From positions 63,678,944 to 63,742,943 of the forward strand of contig OX419755.1 in assembly GCA_948567375.1 (NCBI GenBank): a DNA stretch of 64,000 nt. Direction: 5' to 3'. The translations under genes and the position numbers were made by a program. Numbering within the stretch: position 1 is the stretch's first letter; each line of letters opens with the position of its first letter. This document shows, one piece after another, positions 1-10,893 of this stretch. The notes below the pieces were generated by a model that worked only from the letters and a program-made list of their open reading frames with translations, searched no databases and was not told where the DNA came from. Origin of the DNA: Lunularia cruciata. Taxonomy: Eukaryota > Streptophyta > Marchantiopsida > Lunulariales > Lunulariaceae.

Positions 1-611
1 CGCAGGCCATGGTCACCTCCACAAAATCGCAGCAATGGTGTTGGAAAGCCCGGAAACAACCTATTTATTGCCGGTTTCAATTTCATAACCACTGAAAGAG
101 ATTTGGAGAGAAAGTTCTCTAAATATGGAAGAGTAATGGACGTGCGCATCGTTAGAGACAAGAGGTAAATATTGAACGCATTGACGGTTTAGAAAAATTT
201 TGATCACATTTTACATTAAGATAAAAATTTACGTTAACGATTTGAACTCGTTAGCAAGTCGTTAGTTCTTTTTGTTTAGACAGAGGTTCAAGCTAGGTTC
301 TGTTCTTTTTTCACATATTCACGGAACAGACGCTATTAAGCTTGCCATTTGAGACTTTTTCTTGGAACTAGAAATGCTTTGTGTCTGAACGCATTTGTAA
401 GATTTATATATGACGTTCAGCAATGCTGATCAAATGCAAAGCAACTTACTGCGGCGCTCTTAGTTGCAGATCTGGGGAATCTCGAGGGTTTGGCTTTCTA
501 ACTCTGGAGCGAGACGAGGATGCCGACGCTGCAATCAAGTCCTTAGATCAAACGGAGTGGAACGGTCGCATTGTTTTGGTTGAGAAAGCCAAGACTCCCA
601 CACGTTTCTGA
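1..611 (+). CDS. RRM-domain RNA-binding protein, 3' part (SR45a/Tra2-like)
   Basis: Two exons are visible, 1-164 and 470-611, joined in phase across a 305-base GT-AG intron; the 5' part of the gene lies outside the window. The visible 101 residues begin with an Arg/Ser/Pro-rich stretch, then one RNA recognition motif: RNP2 (LFIAGF) at visible residues 21-26 and RNP1 (SRGFGFLT) at 59-66, with the intron falling just before RNP1. Proteins of this layout bind pre-mRNA and act in nuclear splicing, the closest plant relatives being SR45a/Tra2-like factors (family knowledge). The protein stops only a few residues after the last beta strand (KAKTPTRF), so the usual C-terminal RS/Gly-rich tail is absent from this isoform. 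An alternative 3' exon could add it. RRM identity is sure; the subfamily is inferred. Confidence 0.85.
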
Positions 612-1120
612 GCCTTCTTGAGATTGTCCTGTTGTTGAAAACACTTTTGACTTCAGTGGAGGCTGGTAAGCTATTAAGAGAGACCATCTAGCACCAGCTG
701 TCTGTCTACGACTTCTTTGTGAGTCTTAGACCAGAATTCCGCTAATGGCGATAATGCAAGGCTAGGAGTTTCCTCATATTTGTGGCAGTACGTACACAGT
801 GCTACTCTTCACTCCAACTTTGAAGTTGTGGGTGCACGGCAAGTACCTTACTATTCTGGTTGTTTATTCATTTCTCAAATGCATCCTTCACAATGCTCAT
901 AACTTACTTTTGAGTTTCCGGCCTGAACGATATTCCGGTTCGTCTCCTCTAGCACCATGACGCAGTTGGTTTTCTTTCATTGGATGGGTAGTTGAAGTGA
1001 CAGCCTGTTTAGGAGAACGCAAGGATAGAGTACGATTTGCAGATTCGCAAAGAATTCTAAGTGTATAGAGTTTGTGTAGTAGCTTCTGGTACAGGTTTCC
1101 ATGATTGGACTAAAATAAAA
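612..1120 (+). other. 3' flank of the RRM gene
   Basis: No protein-like reading frame is seen. An AATAAA polyadenylation-type hexamer sits at 1114-1119 and would close the RRM transcript with a 3' UTR of about 500 bases. Confidence 0.35.
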
Positions 1121-3168
1121 ATCTCAAGTGGCATGTTGAAGATCGAATGATGACATATGCTTTGCATGCAATCCTCTTACAGGGTTGCTCAAGGGCCAAA
1201 GTCCAGAGTTCGGTACCTTACCCGTTTTGCTCCCCGGGGGTCAGTTGTACGAATCTACGTAGGCTTTGTTCGTGGCATCTACTTCTTGAGTTATTCTTGG
1301 CGGTTGTGAATTGCCCACGGAACACACACATCCCCATCAATAATGGCCTAGATCAATGGCTGGGATGCTGCTTTCATGGGATGTGAGCTACCAGTTCAGT
1401 ACGCTAAGGTGCCCTTTGTTTGCCCTCGAATGGATTGTTTGGATGCACCCACCAACTAAGTTGGAATGGCTTCGAAATCTGTACACGTTCCGGTACACCC
1501 CTCAGTTTCTACTGGGCTTGCTATCAAGCGTACAAGCACCAGTTCACTCCTGATATTTTCTCGCTTCGGATCGATAATGTGCAAGTTCCGGTACACGTTG
1601 ACCTATAACATCAAGTTGAGGCAAGTCTCACACATCGGTAGCTTCTTTGTGCCTTCGTAAACACTTCTCTCAAAGAAATCTTTGTTTGAAGTTCTGCAGA
1701 CAATTCAACAATAGTGCTCCTCCAGGTAAGTGGTCCTTATCATCTCTCTTTTTCAGGTGCTAGGTTTGTTTCTGATTTTTCTTGCTGCACTATACCGAAG
1801 ATGGAGTGTATGGTAAGGAATTATGGTTTGCTAGTTTGTTCGAAGTCTGGGATGTGGTTTTTCTAACCCTAAGTTTGCCAAGAGGGATGGTTGCACTTGA
1901 GGCGTGACTTAGGCGACTGCAAAACATTAGCAACACTTGTTTCAAGAGAGACTGCGAAACGTCATTTGAGGGGATTTCGTGGACAAATCGATTGGATTCC
2001 TCAGCTTTTATGCAGTGTAGGCAATGCCTCTCGGTGGTTGATACTTTCTATGAGAGTGGCAGATTTGCTTTACCTCTCCGCTGACCCTTTGGTTTGAGTT
2101 GGTAGACTGTCCGTGAATTGCACTTGTTGCTAGGTCTTGTTACCTTTACGTTCCAATTGCTTGTGAGAATTCGCGGGGGGTAGGGCTGGGTAAGGAGACG
2201 CTTACTATCGGGTTGTGGAGTGGAAGCGGATTAAAGTATTGAGAGTAGGCTTACATATACTCTACGAAGATCAGACGTTTTTGGTGGAGTGGAATAGAAG
2301 CATAAGATCAAGATTAGAGCAGGACTAAACTTGTCGCATGATACCTTCGCTGGGAGTAACCAAGAGTACTAGACCACTGACACCACGTTTTAGAGGAACA
2401 ACCATAATTTTCTAAACTTTTGTCTCTTTCATACCTACAGTTGCGAGGCTTATGTCAAGTTCTTGTAATAACCTCATATGATTGCATACCACCCCTGTAA
2501 TTACTAATTAACAATTGTTGTATGGAACATCAGTTTCCGTCCTAGAAGTATCTTGCTACAGCTGGTTTTCAAGAGAACTCTGTTTCATGTAGACGAAACA
2601 GAGTCCAGATAGAGAGACTGAGATCTTATCACACGAAATGTTGAAGCACTGTTTTCTGGCCCCATATTCTGATTGCATGTCCTTATATCAGAGTTCGTTT
2701 GCATAGTTACAACAAGTCTGGACGGCGACTACGACATAGAGCTGTTAGCTTACCTTACCCAGTATTTGCGGTCATTCATCTATGATGTCTCCCTCGTGCT
2801 TGCTACGTTCTGGACCTCAGGTACCAAGTCAGTTTACTAGCATGACGGACGTTTAGTCTAGTAAGGCTCTTACAGGTTACGATACGCACTAAGAGACTGT
2901 TGTAAGCGTTTACCATTTGAAGATGTTTAGGCAAGACAAGGGAATATGCTGCATATGATCTTCCTTCGGTCCTCAAATACCCTGATCCCTGACAATCTGG
3001 AAGGCGTCATCGTCGGCTTTCGTAGGCGGATTATCCTCGTGGCTTCCATTACAATGGCTAGATATAGCCGCATTAAAATGTTTAGATTCGGAGGCCTTAG
3101 TGTAGATAATAGAATCCTTTCTGATGTTCATCTAAAATTCTGTCTTGGTTTTCTTGACATAGACTTTG
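1121..3168. other. Intergenic stretch with no recognised gene
   Basis: No exon chain could be supported on either strand. A 12-base word, GTTCCGGTACAC, occurs twice (1487-1498 and 1585-1596). A textbook splice donor (CAG|GTAAGT) lies at 1726 and could end a 5' UTR exon of the gene that starts at 3169, but nothing ties the two together. Confidence 0.4.
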
Positions 3169-3769
3169 ATGGCGCAGAGTCTAGTTGCATCGCAGTATAG
3201 ATACACTATCAATTGCTGGAGTTTGGCTGTCTTTGGTCGTGTCATCTCGCCTCTTTTCACTGGACGAAGGTAGGCCCGGGTTTACAACGTGGTGACACGC
3301 GAAAAGCACTATCAAGACTTTCACCATACCTGTCGAATTTTCTAGCCAGAGGAATCCAGGTGACATCCTACGGTCTTGGTGTTTGAACTTCTTTCCTAGG
3401 TATAGTCACGAGTATACGCGGCTCTTCTGCGAGAAGGTAACTGGCCCGAGAATGTCGTGCAGAGATAATGTCTACGACAGTACCGTCCGCGTGGCGGAGA
3501 ATCTGAAAGGAGCCCGCGTGACTGGCAATAACTGGTTTTTCAACTTCACGGAGAAACGGATTGAAGCGTTCCACACGGACTTAACAACTTGGAATCACCT
3601 CCAAGTTGTCGTTGTGAATACGGTTGTCTCTATAGGTCAAATTCATGACACAGACAATGTACATACGTCAGGAATCATCACTCTTCAATGGGAAGAAATT
3701 AGCTTGAAGAAGCTCACGCATGGTCGTATCATCTCTTCGGTCGTATCATCTCTCTGTCCTTCCTTTTAA
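3169..3769 (+). CDS. Unknown small protein, two exons
   Basis: ATG at 3169 opens an exon to 3269, followed by a 130-base GT-AG intron (donor GTAGGC at 3270, acceptor CTAG before 3400) and a second exon to the TAA at 3769. The splice phase agrees (AG|G), giving 156 residues. I recognise no domain. The protein has a hydrophobic N-terminal part (about residues 14-30), then a polar section with several Cys, Trp and Phe residues; no clear second membrane helix is seen. Codon third positions are more G/C-rich than the surroundings, which favours real coding. It is convergent with the MinC-type gene, the two stop codons being about 180 bases apart. A second donor near the end of exon 2 could alter the C-terminus. 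Minus-strand frames here are shorter and lack matching splice sites. Confidence 0.45.
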
Positions 3770-3949
3770 GTCTCAAGAGTATATTTGTTGTATGACTTTA
3801 TTCATGATACCTACAAACGTGAGAATGTTACAAATTACAAGTGTATTCAGTACGTGTAAAGACTGGAGATTGGAAGTTATGAAAATAGGTTTGAAGCCAA
3901 ACAAGCTCTTAAGGAAAACCTATCTTGTGTTTGTAACTGGTGACAGAAC

Positions 3950-6546
3950 CTACACAACTTTCTGCTTTGCGAGGGCCTTCCACATCAACAAAGCTCCTAC
4001 CAAATTCACTGCTCCAACCTGAATCGCGAAAGGCCGAGAATAGGTACAGTTAGTAATATAAGTAGAAACGCCTACTTTTCCACATTTGATCTCGACATTG
4101 ACCATGTGTATTCTTGCTGGATGGTGCAATCTGTGCACATGCAACAAGCGTGATGTGTATGGCTAATCCAAGTTTTCACCACTAAAATTGTTTTAGCATT
4201 AACTTCTGAAATTCACGCAGCTTAACCACTTTGTAGGTTGACAACTGGTACCCTTGAAGAGAAGTTTTAAAAGCTGACGATTAGTTAATGCAAGGGAGAA
4301 ATAAAATGGAAGTTTATAACACCTGTCTGCGATGGTATATATTCCTGGTCTTAATTGTTTCCACTTAGCCCCCAGGCCAATGTGACGAAACATTTTCTTG
4401 CCCATGGGTAAAAACTGGTACTTTCAACCTTCAAATCTTTTTCCGTGCAACTTCTAACTTCTCAGGAGGCATGAATCCACTTTACTGATTGTTATACTAC
4501 AAAATTACTCAGTGATGGTGACATGAATTCTTAAAGGGTTGGGTAGGGTGCTCACAAGAAGGAGAGCAGACGGAACTGCACCGGTAACCACCAGCGTTGT
4601 AAAGCTCAAGAATAGAAACTGAGAAGCAAGCACGAATTACATGGGAGTTAGCATGAAAGGCATCTTTTGGTTACACCCGAAGTGCTTCCTTCTAGAAGTT
4701 GTTCGGCAGGACCGAACACGGCCTAAACTGAGACTACCTACTTGAAAACACCCAACAACCTACAGATGACTGAGAAGAAGTTATGGAATTACGCAGAACA
4801 GGTTAAACAGAACGGAAGAGGAGTAGGTTACTCACTGTCCGACCCACAACAGTGGAGTAGTAGAAAGCTTGTGCGCCATGGATACCTCTCAAATCTCCAA
4901 TTGCAGTACCGAGGTAATAGATTCCAAAGACCTGCAGGGAAGAAGCACTGGGTATATGACGGGGAACACAATCGTCTTGCGAAAAGAGCTGTGGTGAGTG
5001 CATGAGGAAAAATACACGCAACTGACAGGCATTTTAGCACCATGAGAGTGGATATATACATGACTTTCATACCACTGCCAAAACGGCTACAACTTGAATC
5101 CACCCGAGGGATACACCCTGTGTGGAAAAGAAAATTCCTGCATGCAGACCCAGACCAGGGGTTAGCTGATTGCTCCTACTAGGCAACTTGCTAATCTAAG
5201 GTTGGTAACTGTAATGTTCCATGATGAATGGCCAGATCAAATCCGAGCTGGTAGTGGATGTCGTTCAACACTAAACAAATTACTACTGACTGTGTAGCGA
5301 AGGCGCAAAGGGATGGTGCAGCAGTAGTTTATGTAGGGATTCTCTCCTTCAAGGCTTCTCTATATATTGTCCTGAGACTTTGGTTCTATACTCAAACAAG
5401 GCTCTTACCGAATAAAAACTTTGGAAAAGCAAGCAATGCCAAGCCTGCAACTGATATGTAGATTCCTGTGACAAGGGCAACCTGAGCTGGCTTTTTCTTT
5501 CTAAACCCCGCAGTTTGACTTCCTGAATCTTTAGAGAACTTCATTTTGTCCACAGTCGGGCTGCCGAGCTCTGTTTGGCAACTGTTGTCGCAGCTGGAAA
5601 CCTCCCCGAGTGTCCGATGAATTCTACCTTGCATCAAAGAACACAAGTTAAATGCACAGGCCATGCAATTTCAAGCAATAAAGCTCACTGCTGATGGGAC
5701 CTCCTCTTGGTTGTTCTTGCTAAAATGTTGATATAGGACTACTTCGTTGCAAAGTTACTTACGTTATGGTCCCATCAGGTGCGAGTCGGGCAAATAGAGG
5801 ACCAGAGTTCTCATTCGTAGGGAGCTGAAGCGTGGCCTGATCACCGATTTTGACAGTTCCTAGCTCATCCCACACAGCAAACACCTTTGCTGTATGATCT
5901 CCTGCTGTACCTGCGTGAGCATGCCCTTGCAGTCGGCCCAAAACTATCACATCTCCACCAGCTGAAACACACCCTCCGTGCTTCACATCTCCTAGGATCT
6001 GCACATAAGGGACAATCAGTTTCATGTTGGAACGAGCTAACATATTCACGAGAATTGTCTTTCAACCGTTACTCTGATAGAAGGACAGGGATAGATTCAG
6101 AGCAGATTCAGAGAAGATCTTACAATTACGGAACCAGGATGCTCCACAACCTCTCCCTCGCAAACCGTCCTCTTCAAATATATGCACTCAGTCTTCGTCT
6201 TATTCTCCTTTCCCAGCTGGCCCGATATTCTTCCTTCACCGCTTCTGTCAGGGACATTCTCATTCCTGTGGCTACAGGAAATTTTCATGTCGTTCACTCT
6301 GAATCCACCAGGACTGCGGTCATAAAAGGCACTGCTGAGAAACAACAATTGATCTTCCATGAAATTGCATCCTCTCCAACCAAATCCACATTTCTGAACA
6401 TTTGCACCCCAATTTCTGGCGGTGCTTATTCTGCACAAATTAGCACTCGTTCTTCTCCTTGGAGAGAGGCTGATACTGCCAAAGCCAGGAAAATCGACCC
6501 AGATAACAGGATCCCCACGCAAAGCACGTAGAACTGGGCTACCCAT
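3950..6546 (-). CDS. MinC-type division-site protein fused to a four-helix membrane domain
   Basis: Seven exons on the minus strand: 6546-6124, 5998-5763, 5623-5409, 5137-5073, 4931-4836, 4618-4556, 4018-3950. Every junction is GT-AG with agreeing phase, giving 388 residues. Residues 1 to about 60 are rich in Ser, Arg and Thr and look like a plastid transit peptide. Residues about 122-198 match the MinC C-terminal beta-helix domain, with the landmark words ILGDV, GGDVIVLGRLQG and HAHAG. In bacteria this domain dimerises, binds MinD and blocks FtsZ rings. A polar linker ending in Arg/Lys residues leads to four hydrophobic segments at about 267-291, 301-323, 346-366 and 367-383, one per late exon. 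I recognise no MinC N-terminal domain. Angiosperms are known to use ARC3 in place of MinC. Alternative reading: two genes, since exon 2 runs into a stop directly inside its donor and an ATG (5664) lies just upstream of exon 3. The good donor GTAAGT and phase favour one gene. Confidence 0.78.
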
Positions 6547-7063
6547 CGTTGCCAAGGCGACAACGTCTCCGTGCTAAAGTGTTACACAAACACGTTCTTC
6601 AAAACCTATCCTGCGTTCCTCATCGATACGGCGTTCTTAGACTTCAGTATCAAGTTTGAATGTGGCCATCCGCATTGTTCTGTAATTCAAGTTCATTGAG
6701 ATCTTTCCAATTGCAGGGTAGCTGCAGTACTGTGACTACTGTGATGCTACTATCATAAAGAAAGCGTTTGGAAACTCACAGTGATTCTCCACTCCTCTCC
6801 TAGGTTTGCTCCACATTTAGAGCTCTGATATCCGCTCCTGTCGGTGTCCTACCCAGTAACCCATATAGGACAAATCAACGCCCATTCTTGTGATTATATT
6901 GCAGCGAACTTTGTAGGGGTGTGACATATTGGGACATCCTTGGACCTTGAATCTGCAAGCCAGGCTCGCATTCTTCCCCCTTTGCAGAGGATCTTGAGAT
7001 CGGAGTAGTATTCTGTGTGGGCTCTCGGAGAATAAAGAAGTCGATTGACAGGAAGCAGCAGGC
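6547..7063. promoter_or_regulatory. Probable bidirectional promoter (MinC-type gene / ERG28)
   Basis: The two start codons point away from each other across 517 bases with no other exon between them, so both promoters and 5' UTRs must lie here. I see no decisive TATA box or named operator. Inference from layout only. Confidence 0.45.
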
Positions 7064-7957
7064 ATGAGGGCTTTAGGGATATGGCTGATCGTTGTCGGAT
7101 TCATGCGTCTTTCTTCCGTTTGGTTTGGTTTCTTCGACATACGGGCCTTGCGGGTGGCCGTTTTCTCCAAAACTGAGAGTGAGTTTCTTCTTCTGTTTGA
7201 TTTTTGCTAGCAGATTGTGCAGGAACCTTCGCGTTGAAGAGTTAGGTTCCTGATCGGGGTAAGATCTTTGTTATCCCTGCATTGCGATTCTATCGTCTTC
7301 AGTGACCTATTCACATGGAATGGAAATGGGAACGTAAAACATCACTCTGGGCAATCCACATTGTTTCAAACAACTCGATTTCTTGCTCACATGTTCTTCC
7401 CTTACAATTTTCTTAGTGCTTGCTGATATTGTAACAATTTGAAAGCTTCTCAAGTAACTAGTAGATCGATCGTCCACATTCAGCTAGGGTGAACTAATTT
7501 TCAGTTTGAGAAGTGTCTGCTAATAAAGGGCTAATTGTTGTGAAAATGAACAGTGTCAGAAATTCACGGAAGGACTTTTGGAACGTGGACCCTCGTCACT
7601 TGCACTCTGTGCATCATTACCGCCAACAATCTGGACAACAAGCCCCTTTATTTAACCACTTTACTCTCGTTCGTGTACGCTCTTACGCATTTCATCACGG
7701 AGGTCTTTATTTATGAGACCATGGCAATTAAAAACCTTGCCACAGTGAGCCTATTTGCAGGTTTACGATCTAATTTCCTCTCTTGTATTTTGGTTTATTT
7801 CACTTGAGGTGGGTCTTTTGTTAACAGGTAAAAATGTGAATATCTTTAGCTTCAATGTCTGACTTTTGTCTTTGGGCTGTATGCAGTGCCATCGCTTGTG
7901 TGGATGATCGTGGAGTGGCCCAAAATTGGTCAAGCGAAATCTGTAAAGCAGGTTTAA
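7064..7957 (+). CDS. ERG28: ERG28, ER sterol-biosynthesis scaffold protein
   Basis: Three exons, 7064-7178, 7554-7760 and 7887-7957, with GT-AG introns of 375 and 126 bases and agreeing phases, give 130 residues, the usual plant ERG28 length. The start is the ATG at 7064. Family landmarks read directly: WFGFFDIRALR and FSKTE in exon 1; HGRTFGTWTL, NKPLYL, HFITE and KNLATV in exon 2; a short basic C-terminus in exon 3. The protein is a small ER membrane protein with about four hydrophobic segments. ERG28 is known in yeast and plants to tether the sterol C-4 demethylation enzymes (ERG25/26/27 or the plant SMO/CSD/SR complex). It is divergent from the MinC-type gene. No oddity is seen; the gene looks whole. 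Confidence 0.93.
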
Positions 7958-8039
7958 TCACCTCATTTCCCGATTTCCTCTCCCAACGACGATGACAAGA
8001 AGACTCTCTGCTCCAGGATCTGGTATGGGACAGGTTACA

Positions 8040-9230
8040 GGCTAGAGCGAAATTCCTTCTGTTTCTCTCTGCAAGCACACGGCTAAGGCGCATATATGTG
8101 CCTCGCTGTTACTCGCCAAAGAGACGTTTGCAAGTTTTTCAAGGCAGTGATATATTTTCCTATTAGAACAAGAATCACATGTTTGTCTCCATAATTGGAA
8201 TGCTCGGTGGTGATTGATTACCATCATCATAAGCTTTCCTCTATCTCTCTTTGAATTCCCGGAAATGTGTGCGAGGTTTTCAAGACATGTGATTTTGTTA
8301 TTCATTAGTTCAAAAATACAGATCTAAGTCCTACAATTGCAAGTCTACCGTGTCTGCACCCATCTCCATGAGCTGAATTCCTCTCTGTACCTCTCTGTTC
8401 CTTGTCAAAGAAATGTTTGTAAATATTCTCAACACAGTCATCTCGTTTTCCATTAGCACAAGCAGCAGAACTTTCCGTGCTAAAAGAGCAACCCACATTT
8501 CCAAAACTCAATTCCTCCCTCTGTCTGTGTACATGGTCCATGAAATGCCATGGCTACTCACTATAAGTACCTTCTCAGAGGCACAATCTTACTCGGTGGA
8601 AGGTCGGTGGCACCTTCCAAGCAGGACAAAAGGTGAAAGTAACAGGCAGGGGAAGAGTAGAAGAACATCAGCATCTCAGTAAGTGTAACAACAAAGCCAC
8701 CCATCTATCTTGATAAGAGGAGAGAGAATCTAAGGCAGCTAACAAAAGAACTATCTTCAAATTCGATCATGACTCGACCTATGTCTAGAACATGAGAAAA
8801 CCTCATCTTCTACTGAGCAATGAGAAAGTTTCCAAAGTTCAGGTACAAAGAACTTCAACCTATCTATCTTTTCTTCCGATTCTAGCAAGTTCATTTTAGT
8901 CTCACCGTAGTAGGCGACCAAGTCCTTTTTCATGATTCATGTCTCGGTTGTCTCACGACCTACAGTCCCCAATTCAAAGAATGGCACATTCTCCTCACTG
9001 CACACGAGGCGAATCGGAAGTCCAGGGAAGCGGAGATGAATCTTTGAGGTCGTCCCATGAGAAAAGAAAAAGAATGTAAAGCAAATGCGGTTCTAGAATC
9101 TAGAAAGCTCGACCTTCTACTGCCTGAGCAGCGTCATTTTGAAAATCAAGAAACAAGGCAGGATGATCCTTCAGCGCTAAACCGAGTAGAAGCTGGTGTC
9201 CTCTTGAAGATATGGAAAGTCAAAGTCCTA
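8040..9230 (-). pseudogene. Relic coding sequence, possibly armadillo-repeat-like
   Basis: Minus-strand frames between 8690 and 8040 contain three similar units of roughly 30 codons with the pattern Cys-Leu-Glu/Lys-Asn/Lys-Leu followed by Ser-rich text, recalling armadillo repeats in spacing. Further upstream on the same strand (about 9075-8770) is a long frame with one in-frame TGA and protein-like composition (words such as FPGLPIRLVC and VPFFELGTVGRE). No ATG-to-stop gene or full splice chain could be built, and frames change between units. It could be a decayed host gene or gene fragments; the armadillo reading is a weak guess. Confidence 0.25.
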
Positions 9231-9358
9231 TAAAGCTAATTCTATAAATTCAGCTCTAACTCGAGTTACTTAGCTCAACTTACGTCAACTCAGGAAGCTG
9301 ATGTCCATTGAATATATTGCAAGTCAGAAGTCCTCTAAAGCTAATTCTACAAATTCCT
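9212..9358. repeat. Short direct repeat pair
   Basis: Two similar stretches of about 45 bases at 9212-9256 and 9314-9358 share AAGTC, CCTCTAAAG-like and GCTAATTCTA words. The meaning is unknown; it may mark the edge of the retroelement relic that follows. Confidence 0.4.
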
Positions 9359-9559
9359 TTTACATAGTATTCTGGTTTTGAAGATATCGAAAAGAAAATG
9401 CAGTCTACAAAGGTAATTTCATGAACTTTTTTGTGTTGCTATGTTATTATGTTGTTTTAGTGGTATGTAATTCTAAAAATATATGGACATGTGAAATAGA
9501 AGTGAGAGTGTTTACATTTTCTAAGAGTTTGAGAGTTAGCACTTGTTTATTTGAGGTGG

Positions 9560-10893
9560 GAATATTAATGCATCAGGGATTAATGCCTTGGGGGTAAAAT
9601 CCTTCTTGCTCACAACAACCTACTCCGTAGGTACATATTGAGGAATAGTGATGATGGGTTATGATGGGAGGTATTTTGGATACCGCAAAGACTTGATCTA
9701 TTTCCTCCACATAATACTCCTGCTTGTCCCGTTTTGGTACCCATTCCACCTTATGCATTGAGGACGAGGGACACGCAGAAAAACATTATGTATTGGCATG
9801 TCCCTACTTTCCACATGTTGCACACCAGATATTTAGTTGAGTGTACAAAGGGGGGTTTCCTCCTTTCCTTCACAATTGTACCTTAAAGTCCGCAAACTCC
9901 TTGATGAGTTCCTCCAACTTGGATCCCAACTATGTAGTGGTCTGTTGATTGGAATCTATTTTATGCCTACAAATACCTTGTCTTTCCTTCCTTCGCTCTT
10001 TCTCATCTTCCAAAGAGGATGATGAAGATGTGGTTGCATTGGATGACTCCGAAGACAACAAAGGTAGCCTTTGAGTTGATTTTTTCTACTTCTTTGTGCT
10101 TTGCCTTTGATGTAGCCTCCTTGCATGGTTCATCCTAGCTAATTTGTAGAGTTCTACAAACCTGATTACTCTACCCAAGGCATTGTGACCTTGCTCTTTA
10201 GACTCGGAAATATTTGAAGGCTATCTGCTTCCGCATCTTCTTTGTTTGTTCTTCTATAGTGATAGCCTTAAACTCCTTCATGAAAGTATCAAGATCTTCT
10301 TCTTCATCTTTCACCTTGAATCTTTGGTATGATTATAGTGAGAAGGAGGCATAAGTTGCCATATGTTTGGAGACAAAGACCAAACTTGGAGTATGGTCTA
10401 ATCTTGTGGGAGAAGAGCAAAAAAAATCCTACTATGGTGTAGAGTTGACAAAATCTTCCTTGTCCTTGATTAAGGATGGCATTACACTCGAGCAGGGATC
10501 TTCGGGGTTGTATGAGTACAAATTGTGAGCTTGACCTCCAAATAAACCTTGCATTCTAGTTCTTTGGCAAAGAGTTCTCATGGAATCAACACCAAATGTT
10601 CCTCTTCTTATGCTTCCAACACCAACGGTTGTACATGCTAAAAGCAACTCATAGTGCTCCCCTTGAAGTCTTCTCCTAAGAGCCTCTTCTTCTTCTTGTG
10701 GTAGTAGGTCCTCTCTATCAACATAGACTACAATTAAATGCGCTAGAGTTTGAAACAATTGGTTGGTTATGTTTATACGTCCAAATTTGCCTTCTTGCAA
10801 GGACCAATGCCAAAGAGTTAGTTCAATGTCTATTTCTATTTTTCCTTCAAGGTGATGAGATTCAACTTGAGCTTTTCTAAACATGCTACTCAA
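9560..10893 (-). mobile_element. Retroelement gag relic
   Basis: Minus-strand frames from 10893 down to about 9560 read as gag: an acidic and Gln/Glu-rich section at 10893-10432, then further low-complexity Ser-rich text, and a CCHC zinc-knuckle pattern (two Cys, His, Cys with 2-4-4 spacing) at about 9830-9785. This is the nucleic-acid-binding end of a Ty3/Gypsy- or Copia-type gag. No protease or reverse transcriptase is seen next to it. It is an old fossil with several breaks. Confidence 0.5.

Noticed and set aside
3368-3574. Minus-strand frame antisense to the unknown gene at 3169-3769
   Set aside because: It lacks matching splice sites, whereas the plus strand gives a start codon, intron and agreeing phase.
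6817-7170. Long minus-strand frame that splices in phase onto the MinC-type gene as an extra first exon
   Set aside because: It lies antisense to ERG28 exon 1, which is certain from protein landmarks. The MinC-type gene has a good ATG and transit-like N-terminus at 6546.
7821-8093. Minus-strand frame over the ERG28 3' end
   Set aside because: Antisense to ERG28 exon 3, with no domain.
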